Below, piece after piece: positions 49,013-60,525 of a stretch of DNA of 64,000 nucleotides. The translations under genes were made by a program, and so were the position numbers. The stretch's first letter is position 1; each line of letters starts with the position of its first letter. This DNA comes from Sympetrum striolatum (Eukaryota; Arthropoda; Insecta; Odonata; Libellulidae), in the NCBI GenBank assembly GCA_947579665.1, contig OX388349.1, forward strand, positions 23,592,459 through 23,656,458, written 5' to 3'. The notes under the pieces are model-generated. The model saw nothing but the letters and a program-made list of their open reading frames with translations, made no database searches and was not told the origin of the DNA.

Positions 49013-49089
49013 CACTCCTGGCCAAAATTAAAGCAGCACCAGCCGTTAGAATCGCTAGGGAGGTGCTACGTTAATTTTGGCCAGGAGTG
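49013..49089. mobile_element. 77-bp Tc1/mariner-type hairpin MITE
   Basis: The ends CACTCCTGGCCAAAATTAA are perfect inverted repeats (19 bp), and pairing continues through GCAGCACC/GGTGCTAC with few mismatches. TA flanks both ends (49011-49012, 49090-49091). The whole unit is essentially a hairpin with a ~20-nt centre. It is far too small to encode anything. Confidence 0.92.
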
Positions 49090-51455
49090 TACATGAAAAC
49101 ATTTCTTGTACAAGAAAAAAATTATTATCGTGTGATTCGAATAATACCGCGGAATTCATTTAATAACTAAAAATAATAAAAATGAATCGGGAAGCTGATT
49201 TTAGTCGCGTAATAAAATGCCACGGCTTTGTTTACATCACCTCTTGGTTAAACATTTTCGCGGGACACATCTTTCCTCTTTCCTTGTTTATTTTTAAACG
49301 CCGTTAGTAAATATAAATATAGCCTCTTCCATTACATTTACTTAAGCATTTCGCTTTAATCATAAGCTCGACTCGATTCTCAAAACTGTAGGATTAAAAT
49401 GAAAGAGACATCCCATCCGGATCTCAGTTTGGAAAACAATTTGAAAGAAAAAGAAACAGCCTATAAATAACGCCCAGGGATAAAGGCATTCGAACTCGAA
49501 AATTCGAGACTTTCTTTTCCGAAAGATATATTGTCCCTCGGACCCGAAAATAATTTGTAAGCTCCTGGTTTAAACAATCAAAAGTTTTCTTCCGAGGCAG
49601 CAAAGTCATTCGCTGGAAAAGAAGCGATCTCTTTTCCTTTTTCCTTCATAAACCGACGAAGTTTGCGGGGCAAAAAATGAACGAACCCGACATATTAGAT
49701 TACTTTGGGCGAAAATTTATCTGCATAAGTTGTTTCTTCCCGTTTCCAAAACAGCGAAATTTAGAACCTTTTTCCTGAAGGGAAAGAATGCAATTTGAAA
49801 AAACTGCCTACATTTTCATTCACCGTTTTCCCGACTTGATCTTCGCTCGATTCACTAAACACCTTATCTTGTTAGAACGGTTCAATGTCCTCTCTTCTTT
49901 GCATTCGATGGATGGAAACTCTTGAATCGTTAACTACACACTTAAAGATCGCACACAAAGAAGGAAACACTGAATATGAGAGAGATTCTCCAAGTTTTAG
50001 AACGCGATGTAACATAATAGTCTATTATGGGATACGCTACAATTCACTGCTAACGGCTCCTGGAAATCTCATTATGAACCCACATGGAAGTTTGTACAAT
50101 AACCAAAAACTTGAGGAGTATATAAGTTTATTGTAGGAATCATATCAGCCGAGAAATGTTTAATACCCGATGAAAAATCTATATTGTCTTATATAATAAT
50201 CACCGATGAGTATATATTTATTCACCCGATGTCAGTAACTCCCGCAACAAATGCATGGGAGAAATTTTCGAACATTAATTTCATGCTTTTCCCGACGTGA
50301 TAGGATTATAAATTACTGTAGGGTCGTTAAAGGTTTAATGGAGCATAACATATAGATATTTGCTAGTCCAAGGTATGCTTGGTTCGGCTCTATACGGCTC
50401 GATTCGCCCCTCAAAAAACAAAGCAGATAAAGTTCATTTTGATCGATTGCAGACATTTGTTCTTTTGCATAATTAAAACAAAAATAATGGTCAAAATCTA
50501 CATAAATACCAAAATAAATTAAATTGGATGAGGATTCTTATTTAGATCGCAGAATATCGTATTCGAGTCGAAATTAAGAGAATTCAGACAAAAATGACGA
50601 AATATATGTGTAAATTTGTGGGCATAAACCATTCCCTAACGACAAAGGTGATTTTATGAGCTCAACTGTCATACCAATAAATGGAAAATAAAGTTTAAAT
50701 GCATTATAATTCACATATTTCTAAGGAAAAATGTACCGGGATGATTTACATTTTTGGTAACTATATTTATTTTTAATTCCGTCATTCTTGACGTGGCAAT
50801 TCATTAATTAATAAGAGCACATAAAAATGATCTCAATGAGATCACATTCGTTCCGTTAGAATGTAGCGATTGTAGATATAAATGTAGATATTGAATATTC
50901 ATGTCGAATTCGCAGCAGCGGCCAACTCCACAAACGTGTTAGACCATTATCTATATCTCTTTTACATTATCGAGCATAACCATATACAATTAAGCTGAAA
51001 ACCGGCCATTTCCCATTAGTGAAACGGGACAATTTTTTTCCCCGGATATTTTCCGAGGGAGCATTCCTTTCACAATTCAAATATTACTAGCAAGAATACG
51101 TGACCACTTTGTTGATGAGAGTTAGTCTTTTACCAGAGATCAAATATGCCTTGGTACTGGGTGTAAATGAACTATGAAATTCAGGACATGGATTCATTTC
51201 AAAGGTGAAATAATGAAATATAACTAAAAAAATCTGATGTGGCCAGCACATGACTTTCTCCATATATAAGATGTAAATCTTTATCTACGACAGTAATTTT
51301 GAACTCCTTATTCCATCTAAACTTTGAAGATGAGTGATTAATTTATATATTATTATCTTTTACGTCCCAATCATTATAAATAATGCTTTTCGGGACCTTT
51401 TCGATGAAAAACGATGAAGTGGCCTTTCGCCCCAGCGCCCAGAGCGACCACAACG

Positions 51456-52591
51456 TACATAATTAGCAACTTCCGGTTTATCAGTATTTCACGAATCACT
51501 CCTACACAATCAGTGATGCAAAAATATATTTCATGCAAAAGTCATAGTATATAATATTTTATAAAAGTTTTATAAGTAATAGTATATACCTAAATATCAT
51601 ATTTATGGAGATATTTTGATAACCGGAAATGAGCTTTGTAGAATGAAGCTCGACTTCCGCTCAACCGATTTATTCCAAAAACTAATCAACTCTAACGACA
51701 CCAACAAAAACACTATATGTGGAATTTAAAGTTGATACAACGAATGGTTTTCATGTTAGAGCGCCCACAAAAGACATAACAGCTACTTCCCGGGTTATCG
51801 GTATTGCACGAATAACTCTTAATCAACCGGTGATACAAAAATATATTAAATACAAAAGTTATAGTAAATTATATTATCTAAAACTTTTATAAGGAATACA
51901 ATATACCAATATATCATATTTATGGATATATTTTGAAAACCAGAAATGAGCTTTACACAGCGTACATAATCAGCAACTTCCGGTTTATCAGTATTTCATG
52001 GATAACTCCTAAACAATCAGTGATACGAAAATATGTTTCATACAAAAGTTATCGTGATTTACATTTTCTAAAACTATTATAAATAATAGTATATACCTAA
52101 ATATCATATTTATGGAGATATTTTGAAAACCGGAAATGAGCTTTGAAGAATGAAGCTCGACTACCGGTTAACCGATTCACTCCAAAAACTAATCAACTCT
52201 AACGACTGTAATAAAAGTACTAAATATGAAATTTGGTGTTGATCCGACAAACAGTTTTCATGTTAGAGCGCCCACAAAGTACATAATTATATTCATCCGG
52301 TTTATCAGTATTTCACGAATAACTCCTAATCAACCGGTGATACAAAAATATGTTAAATACAAAAGTTATAGTAAATTATACTATCTAAAACTTTTATAAG
52401 TAATACAATAGACGTATATATCATATTTATGGAGATATTTTGAAAACCGGAAATGAGCTTTAATGAATAAAGCTCAACTTCCGGTTAACGGATTTACTCC
52501 AAAAACTAATCAACTCTGACAGCACACACAACAGTACTATATTTGAAGTTTGGTATTGATACGACTTTTAGTTTTCGAGTTAGAACGCCCA
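51456..52591. repeat. Tandem array of ~317-bp units (3 full, 1 truncated)
   Basis: Each unit starts TACATAATTAGCAACTTCCG-like and contains ATCATATTTATGGAGATATT, AACCGGAAATGAGCTT and, inverted nearby, AAGCTCGACTTCCGGTT. Offsets are 317, 190 and 317 bp. The units differ by roughly 10-15%, so the array is old or was copied together with its element. Confidence 0.9.
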
Positions 52592-52594
52592 TTA

Positions 52595-52679
52595 TCACAC
52601 ACACACATACACACACACACACTCACACACACACACACACACTCACACACACACACACACACACACATACACACAGACA
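52595..52679. repeat. (CA)n microsatellite
   Basis: An almost pure CA run with CT and TA interruptions, sitting directly between the tandem array and the conserved 3' part of the composite element. Confidence 0.97.
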
Positions 52680-54019
52680 TCATTCAGAAAATGGTCAAAA
52701 CGTGTTCTAGGGACCCCAAAACGTGTATTTCCGTTGAAATCTCAAAGTCGAATTTTTTCATGAAAACAATACTTTCTCTATACTTCGTATATGGAGAAAG
52801 TAAAAAGTTTATTCACCAAAACCTTCATATAGCGTTTTTGTAAAATTTATTAATCCTTAGGATAATAAATTAACAACGAAAATCTTTGTCAATCGGATTT
52901 CGATTTTAAAGTATAGTTGATCTCCTATAGCACAGCTATCGCCGATAATTTTGATTCTCCGTGTTTTGATATTGAATAACGTGAGAAGAAGAAACTTTTT
53001 GGGGAAAGCTTTAAGAGGACCAAGTTAATGGACGGGACTGAAGAGTCGGAAACGGAACTGATCCAGTAAAAACGGGATGTATGATGAGCCTAGCTATACG
53101 TGATGCAATGATTTAACAACCGTGACTAACAAAATAGATTTACGTCTCCGAAAATTAAAACTTTGTGCACTTTGTAAAAACTTATCGATACGAAAGAACT
53201 TTTGACGGATTGTTTCAGAGAACTGCCAAAATAACTAACAATTTGCATAGAATAATAGAAGTAAAAGAGTTTTCAAAAATTATTAGGTTCCACGTATCTA
53301 CGGGATTGCTAAATAAGGATGCAAGAATTGATTTCTCCAAAGAGAAAACTAATACTTAGTGAGAAATTTGCATTTACCAGATGACTCTTCTCTAACTAAT
53401 GTATGCATGAATCGAACTTGCAAAACAGCGCGAGAATTTGGGAACGACAAATATTTCGCAGAAATCCATAAAATTATAGGAATAAAGAAATGTTTCAGGT
53501 CGACTTAACTGAGAGCGATTTGAAAAAGTTCATTTAATTCCTGCCCTTGAGGGATTTAATACCAGTGGAACGGGAACCTCAAATATTAATAGAAGATTGG
53601 CGTTACGTAAATAATAGGTTGGAAAGATTTTGATTTGAGTAGCAATTAGCAACAAAAGCATAATTTCTAGCAGAGATGTGAATCAATAATCTGCAAAATT
53701 TAAATATAATTAACGGCATGAAAATCTTCTCCATCCGCTATTTAGTGGCACGTGCCAAGAAAGAGAGATTCAAATATCGCACTGCAATACATGATTGCAG
53801 TGAGGAACCGGCCACGGAAAAGTGATTACAGATTTCGATTTAACTGAATAGTATTAAAGATAAAATCAGTAAGAAACAATGATTAATTATAAAACAGATG
53901 GAATAACAGAGGTAGACCGAAAAAGGCCAACTACCTTGCCTCTAGTCAAGGAATATGTTAAATTCTTCATCAATGTGATCAACGCAACAAAGAAGAACAA
54001 GGCAAATACACAACCATAT

Positions 54020-54102
54020 CGGAAAATAGCTGGGTCTCGAACCAGCGACCTTGGGGTTGGATCGTTAGCACACTAACTACTCCACCACCGTGGCCGGTCA
54101 AT
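54020..54102 (-). repeat. tRNA-derived SINE head (same type as 31521)
   Basis: On the minus strand: CGGTGGTGGAGTAGTTAG (A-box region), GTGTGCTAACGATCCAACCC, then B box GGTTCGAGACC (54033-54043). The A-box region and tRNA-Ser/Leu-like spacing match the SINE at 31521. A lone B-box piece (GGGTTCGAGCCCC, minus) lies at 54330-54342. Confidence 0.6.
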
Positions 54103-56190
54103 TTTAACGTTAATTTTTAAAATTAAGGTTAGAGAATGGATTTACTTACCAGCAGCACATGAATGGCTCGCACAGAACATCAAATCTACAGGTCATACTT
54201 CAAATTGTTACTTGATTCAATGACTCAATGACAATGACAAATAATATTTGAAAATGAAGCATTTAATTATTACGTTTACTTTTCAAAACTTTACTAAAAA
54301 CTGAACAAGTGAAAAATAGCGATATGACTGGGGCTCGAACCCATGTCTACGCTTTTTCGTGTTTATTAAGGTTTACTTCGCCATTTTGTTACAATTTCAA
54401 ATAATAGGGTACTACATAAGGTTCCTGAAACATTGAAATGGCAGAAGAAAGTAGCAGTATTTGTAACTATGAAGGAGGGAAAAACAAAGAAGACAAAACG
54501 TAAGGAAACATTTTGTTAACATAAAAAAGGGGTTAGCTATTAAGAAAGGTGAGGGCGTTATGACAGGACTTAGACAATAAACCTAGCACGAGGTAGAACG
54601 CGCGTAAAAAGCAAATCTCACACCATTTGGCCACAATAAGATCCCCTAATGGGAACAGTGCGTGTTAGTTCATTGACGGTTTCGAGCGTTGAATGAACAC
54701 TCTGAACAATACACAGAAGGATGATCTGATTTTTCAAGGTCCCTCTTCACAAAAACAACCCTCTCGGGCATCAAATTCGATCGTTAAATCCGACGGCAAA
54801 ACAAAAAGCTCCGATAAAAACATAGCGAGAGCATCGTGGCAGCCATTTCTACCTGTTGTTCCCGTAATAAAAACGAACGGAAACGACGTCAAAACCCGAC
54901 CCAAAAACGACAATGAGGGCCGAGCGGGACAACAGGTAACCGACTCGCATTAGCTTTAAACGGTGGGAGAGAAAAATCCTTGCTTTCGCGAGCATGCAAC
55001 GTACGTAGATAAACAGATTCGTGACGAAAACTACTTTACGGTCCGCGCGATTCCATCGCTCTAGTGAAAACAAGCGGATTTGAGATGTGAGATCCTTCGG
55101 TGACTGATACAGGAAGTTCTGCGGAGGGATGGCTTTCCTCGAGGCCCTTATCGCTAACTAGCCGCGAAAGAGTCAATTGAAACGAAATTTGCAGGTAATT
55201 TTTAAATAGTTCCTAACTGTGGCTTCGTAGGTTTTAGACCTACATATAATGATGCATAATGATTTTCTCATGAACTCAGGGTGTAGAGGCCAAACTTTGC
55301 GGAATGACATTTGAAAACAGCAAAACATAGCATTTGGTATAGTAGTGGTTCGAAAGGTATTATACAGAGAGAAATATTACATCCAAGGGTGCTAGAACAA
55401 ATATGTGCAAAAGACGATGTTTTTTTCCTTTAGGAGTTCCGAAGAAAATGGGTTCATCTGACAAACATATGCCATTTATCCGCATTACACTGTATTTTAT
55501 AATGCAGGTTGGCTTTAATTCTGAAATATATTTCATAATGGTAATTCGAGGATTAAAAGGCAAATTGTGAATGCATTTGCATTGGAAATGTTTATTGTAA
55601 CATTTTTACCTAATCGCTCAATTTAATTCTTATTTAATCGCTGTAACTATATCTTTTCAACCAAATGGCAAACAGTGAGAACATTTTATTTGTAGCCCTT
55701 TTCTGTTTTGCTGGTTTCCGATATATTTGCATTAAACGTCAATTAAATCCACTCTTAAGATTTTCATTTTGATTATTATCTTAGATTAATATTCTGGATT
55801 AATAAATTGCCTCTGTTGAGTGCCAAAGAAGAGAATAACGTCATTCCCCGATTCCAGATAATATACTTTCTCATCGAATTTATCCTGTAGGCTCCTTACT
55901 TTTTTCAAGGAATTCTCATTCGTTAAAGGATTCCACAAAATTATCATTGGTATATGGTTTCCTTTAATTCGATGGATGGTTTTTTATAGACGAAAATGAA
56001 CACTTCAGAGATGATTACGTGGACATAGCGTAAGTAAAGGAAGGCAACCAATAGCGTAAATACTTGGTGTGAAACATAACGCAATCATAATTTGTTAGTT
56101 ATTCCAATATTCCAGACTGATTCATTATTATAGAAAATTCATTTTTTCTGCGAAGTACACGCGAAAGAAACCGTTTAGGAAAATAGAGTG

Positions 56191-56239
56191 AATGTGCTTG
56201 CATCCCCTGCCACACGCTGAAAGGCTGCTTGCAGGGTTC
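56191..56239 (-). repeat. Dispersed repeat core (CAAGCCGCC...), copy 3
   Basis: The minus strand reads CCTGCAAGCAGCCTTTCAGC then GTGTGGCAGGGGATG, homologous to 47023-47074 and 59682-59732. Confidence 0.65.
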
Positions 56240-57055
56240 TTACATAGACATAGACTGATTGCAGAGTAAGCTTCGTAATTAAAAACGAGCATTAGAAACA
56301 AAGAAAAAGAATCTGGGTCCAAATATGAGAACCTCAAAGGGTGCTCGAATCCAGAAAATATCGTCATTAGACTTATAATCAAAATACTAATTAGGGGTAT
56401 TGTTTACGGTTAATCTGTTCCTTCAACAGACCGAACAGTTAACAGAACAGAAGAGCGACAAATAGTTTAACGCCTACTTCATCAATGCTATTAACTATGA
56501 AACCATTAGTTATCAGACTTTTACTTCACCAAGCACAGCAAAAAATATCCAGAGACAGAGCTAACTGAAGTCTACGATAGATACTCAAGCACTAAATGAA
56601 AGTTTTCTTCTGAAAATGATGTTTTACTTCATTCGTGCTTTCAATTCGGGCAGTAATGAAAGCACGATTACTAACAATACGTAGAACTAAGAAATTCCAA
56701 CTCAAAGAAAGAAATCTAGCCTTATCGATCACCAAAATTAAGGGAAGGCGCCCACAAAACAACAAATCAAACTAAGTTTCATTTCCTGTAATACACAGAC
56801 GAACTCGCTTGAATACATTATAACTATTATCTATAAATAATGATTATTGATACTTTCATTTTGCGAAGACAACGACGTACTGGATACGATGTCTTTTAAA
56901 ATAAGCAAAATGTTTTCTTGAATCATTTAAAATAAAAGTTGAAAAATGCGATTTTATATTGGTTTCGAAGGCCTGAAATATGTATCTCCCCGGAAATTTC
57001 AAAATGTTGATCAAAATTGAACACTATCGAATCGAATATTCCTATCTGCGAGATC

Positions 57056-57093
57056 AAAGCCTTTCATAGGCCTCAAAGCCTTTCATAGGCCTC
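57056..57093. repeat. 19-bp tandem duplication
   Basis: CAAAGCCTTTCATAGGCCT occurs twice in immediate succession without change. The unit contains AGGCCT and is partly self-complementary (AGCCTTT...AGGCCT). Confidence 0.85.
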
Positions 57094-57519
57094 TTGTATG
57101 ATTATCCTTTGAATTCATTACATAAGAGTTGCTGACTCAGAAAAACGACTGAATATTATGAACTTATAGATAGCAAAATGACATCAAAAAATACATAAAA
57201 ACAAACGCAGAAGGATTTAGGAGTAAAGATACGATAACCATCAAACGGATGAATCATTACTGAATCAGGTAAGTATAAACCACAATAGATTGAGAAAGGG
57301 AATAAAGAAGTAACGCTAATTTACAGACGACTCTAAACAAAAGAACGATAATTATTTAAAATTTCGACTCCTCGTCAAAATTAGCTCTATCTAGATCTTC
57401 CGACACCTGATGATTTCGTGAATCCTCCGCAACCAATGTAGGTAAGAAATTCCAAACGGAGAAGCTGCTTAACATTACGAATTTACGATGAGCTTATTCA
57501 CAGCCAACGCAGAAGCACT

Positions 57520-57928
57520 AGTCTGCAAAAATATAATTTTAAAACTATTACTTGACTTAGAGGTTGAAAAATCCCCAATAGCCGTCTTTGTCGGCGTTCC
57601 CCGTCTCACTCACCGGTATTCGGAGAAAACAAGAAATGACAACGCAGGGTCAGAATAACCTATTGCAATGGGTATTCTTAAAAGTGCGATGTTCCTTTCG
57701 TGTTTTCTCCAAATACCGGTGAACAAGAAAGGATCGCCGCACTTAATTACCCCTTAAGATGAAAACATCGCTTTCGAAATATACATTGGGTGTTCTTGAC
57801 AGTGCGGTGATCCCTTCTTGTTTCATCCGAATACCGGTGAATTAGACGGAAACTCCGCCAAAGACGGATATTGGAGATTTTTAATCTTTAATTCATGAAC
57901 AGCTATATTCAAAATTTTCTTTCATTAC
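57520..57928. mobile_element. Long-TIR foldback element FB-A, copy 3, internally rearranged
   Basis: Left CCAATAGCCGTCTTTGTCGG and right CAAAGACGGATATTGGAGAT arms match copies 1 and 2, and the outer right end runs to ATTTTCTTTCATTA near 57928. The interior carries an additional copy of the GTTTTCTCC-AATACCGGTGAA/CACCGGTATTCGGAGAAAAC arm and two TGGGTRTTCTT blocks, so it is about 100 bp longer than copy 2. Non-coding. Confidence 0.75.
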
Positions 57929-57982
57929 AGTATTAATAAAGGTATATATATGATGCCAAAGTAATAAAATAATACCCAAATA

Positions 57983-58040
57983 AAATACCCAAACCATCAA
58001 TTAATACATAATATAAAATTATTTGATGGTTTGGGTATTT
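57983..58040. repeat. 18-bp inverted repeat foldback
   Basis: AAATACCCAAACCATCAA (57983-58000) and its perfect reverse complement (58023-58040) are separated by 22 AT-rich bases. Possibly a tiny MITE or an end of the neighbouring FB-A copy. Confidence 0.75.
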
Positions 58041-58818
58041 AGTGGCTATTACTCAATTACACTATTACTTGACGTCAGATGAGACGCATCTATTTAAGTT
58101 TCAACGCGAGGCGATTTACATCCATCACTCCGGAGGGACTTCGAAAATAAAGCAATGAAATGATAATCTAAGCGAAGCACCCAAATTGAATCACAATAGC
58201 CGAGCGAAAATAAAATCTAAACTCCTTTTATTGTCCAAATCTGACCGAATGGAAAGACCACCTGTACCACCCGATACCTATCTTTTTTATTATACGATAA
58301 AAGCGCCGTACGATCAAAGCCCCGTGCGATAAAAAGGCCGCCCGGTAAAGGAATCCGCAATAAAAAAACACGCACGAAAAATTCCTCCGCACGGCGGCGA
58401 GGAAGGCACGCAAAAACCTCGGCTTACGTAAAAAAAATGGAGGGCAAGAAAATTCGCCCGAAAAAAGTCCACGCGTGACCTAAACAACGTTCCCGTCATT
58501 ACGACGTCCCACAATGAAAACAAGCCTTCGGACTTGGAAGGAAGCCTTCTGGGAAGGATTTCGCTAAAGGAAGACAGAGTTAATCCCTTTCCATAGTACG
58601 GAATTCCCCTCCCCTTAAGGGACTAGCAAAAGGGACTCTGGCACATTCTACTGACTGATCAATACACGGAAGAAGGCATGAAAAGGAGAGGCGCCCGTCA
58701 GCCCGTCCTCAGTCCCACCACCCCTTCGTCCCAGCATCCCTCCTGAGAAGAAGGGGGAGTTGTGACGTACGAAGGGGGGTAAGGAAATGACTAAGAGTTC
58801 TCCCCTGAGCATACTGGG

Positions 58819-58849
58819 ATGGGAGACCCGGATAGATAGGGTCTCCCAT
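58819..58849. repeat. 11-bp-stem hairpin ATGGGAGACCC
   Basis: ATGGGAGACCC, 9-nt loop, GGGTCTCCCAT. The sequence CTGGGATGGGAGACC before it resembles the box C of 5S rRNA, but the rest of a 5S gene is not present. It lies at the edge of the repeat at 58851. Confidence 0.6.
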
Positions 58850-58850
58850 G

Positions 58851-59055
58851 GTGCAAAGAGCGGGATTTAAAACAAGACGCTTTCCGAAGAAGCTGTGGTG
58901 ATGAGTTAACAGCATCGGTTGCTATAGCATTCATTCCATTATGGAAACACTTAGCGCGTAACGAAGGAGACGTAATTTCGCGTGCATTTGCTAGCAACCG
59001 AACAGTTAAACCGACTAGCGAATCCTACTTCTTTGAATCCAACATAAAGGGTAAA
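58851..59055. repeat. ~200-bp diverged direct repeat, copy 1 (partner 59489-59650)
   Basis: Shared blocks in order: GTAAAGCAAGA-like, TTTCCGAAGAA/TTTCTGAAGAA, GCTGTGG, TATAGCATTCATTC/TATAGTATTCATTC, TTAAACCGACTAGCGAATCC/CTAAACCGACTAACGAATCC, AACATAAA. Copy 1 has about 40 extra bases in the middle. Family unknown. Confidence 0.75.
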
Positions 59056-59488
59056 CATTGATAATTTCGTGATTATTTTGCAAACATCCGTTGCGCTATG
59101 TAAAGAGATTACGTAGTAGAAAGTATAAAGTATATACATAAAGTTGTGGCATAAGAGAGGGCTCTTGCATTCACTTCTTTACTTAGAAGGCGCCATTTGT
59201 TTTTTTTCACTCTCAACTGCGTTACTGATGTTTGAAAGTTTATCACGCACACACCAATGTCAAAAAATTACCACTTTTTACCATAGGCGTATCTATGTAT
59301 TTATTTATAATGTTAAATTAAGTTTAAGTTCTTAAAGCAATATACTTCTGTACAGAAAACTCAACGCAATTCATATAAACACAACTGTTTATGAAATCAC
59401 TGTACACACTAATCACTTGTTGTACACCAAATTTAAACGGTATCGAAAATACAGTAAAATAATTTGGTTGAACAGAGGTGTTTTATAA

Positions 59489-59650
59489 TGCAAGGAACAG
59501 GATGTAAAGCAAGATGGTTTCTGAAGAAAGAGCGCTGTGGCGGTTATTTCACAGCAATGGGTTCTATAGTATTCATTCTAACGTATTTGCTGTTAGCCGA
59601 ATAGCTAAACCGACTAACGAATCCGTCATCTTGGAATTCAACATAAATAC
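59489..59650. repeat. ~160-bp diverged direct repeat, copy 2 (partner 58851-59055)
   Basis: Same ordered blocks as copy 1, offset about 640 bp and same orientation. It is directly followed by the dispersed core repeat at 59682. No coding content. Confidence 0.75.
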
Positions 59651-59681
59651 ATATTTAAATATTCTTTAATATCTAAATAAA

Positions 59682-59732
59682 TATCCTGCAAGCCGCCTTC
59701 CGGCGTGTGGCAAGGGATGTAAACACCAGTTG
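59682..59732 (+). repeat. Dispersed repeat core (CAAGCCGCC...), copy 2
   Basis: CCTGCAAGCCGCCTTCCGGC then GTGTGGCAAGGGATGTAAACACCAGTT, nearly identical to 47023-47074. Confidence 0.7.
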
Positions 59733-59989
59733 TTTGAATTACTCTTTAACTCTGTTACTACCGCGTATCGTTCGCGGAAAGAATGATTTTTTTAAAACAA
59801 CTTGTCCTAGCATCTGAACACTAAAATATCAAGGGTGGAAAGGGCGGAATATGTGGAAGTGTCAAAAACAGTAACGATCGAAAAAAATTAGAAAACATTT
59901 TGGTCATATCACGTTAAGTACCAAATCTTAAGAAACATTCTTTTTTCAACCACCTGCTCTGCACTTTTTTGTTCTCTCTATTTAAAAAT

Positions 59990-60525
59990 AAGGAGCCGAG
60001 GTATCTCCTTGACCTTTTTATGTACCCGCCCTCATCACGCACTATGAATACTAGAAGTAACCCCTCCGATCTGTGCCTCCTAGCTCATAAAACCTGAACC
60101 TTTTACATATCTTTTGTTGTATACTCCACTACAACCTGGAATTCCCTGCTGGACGAATGAAAGACCACTGTAAACCTTCAGAAACTTCAAGGCTACGCTG
60201 TATAATTATCTATTATCAATAATTTAATGTAACCCATACTTGTGTTCATATCTAGTTTCTTTTGTATGAAATGTATGCGTTGATGTATTACCATTTTGTT
60301 CATTGTCTGGATCTCTGATCTTTAATTGTATCCTTTTTCCTGATGTAAATTTGGTTAAGTAATTTATGTGTTCTGTTTAAAATTCTTTATAAATTTGACG
60401 TCACAAAAATCGTTTGTTGTAGTGCATGAAAATCATGAAACAACTTTTGTATTTTGTTCTTAGGGGTAATTGTACCCAGAAAATTGCAATAAAATTATTA
60501 TTATAATAATAATTATTATTATTCA
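59990..60525 (+). mobile_element. LINE 3' end with (ATT)n tail (third LINE family)
   Basis: The plus strand encodes, with stops, a run from MNTRSNPSDLCLLAHKT through SFVVYSTTTWNSLLDE to VNLQKLQGYAV, i.e. the RT carboxy end with the WNSLP-type motif. About 290 bp of 3' untranslated sequence follow, ending AGGGGTAATTGTACCCAGAA, AATTGCAATAAAATTATTAT. The terminal block differs from the other two LINE families here. 5' truncated and dead. Confidence 0.7.

Larger units (their letters stand above)
51252..52800. mobile_element. Composite element with tandem ~317-bp units and a hairpin end
   Basis: The left edge ACTTTCTCCATATATAAG and the right edge CTTCGTATATGGAGAAAGT are inverted matches. Inside are four head-to-tail units (about 51456, 51773, 51963, 52280), of which the second is cut to 190 bp, then a CA microsatellite, then a conserved-looking tail GTCAAAACGTGTTCTAGGGA onward. 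The right edge folds as ACTTTCTC...GAGAAAGT (52769-52799). Edges are inferred. No open frame of note. Confidence 0.6.

Noticed and set aside
54150..54210. Minus-strand donor-like CTGCTGGTAAGT
   Set aside because: Short open stretch with no recognised protein similarity, next to SINE debris.
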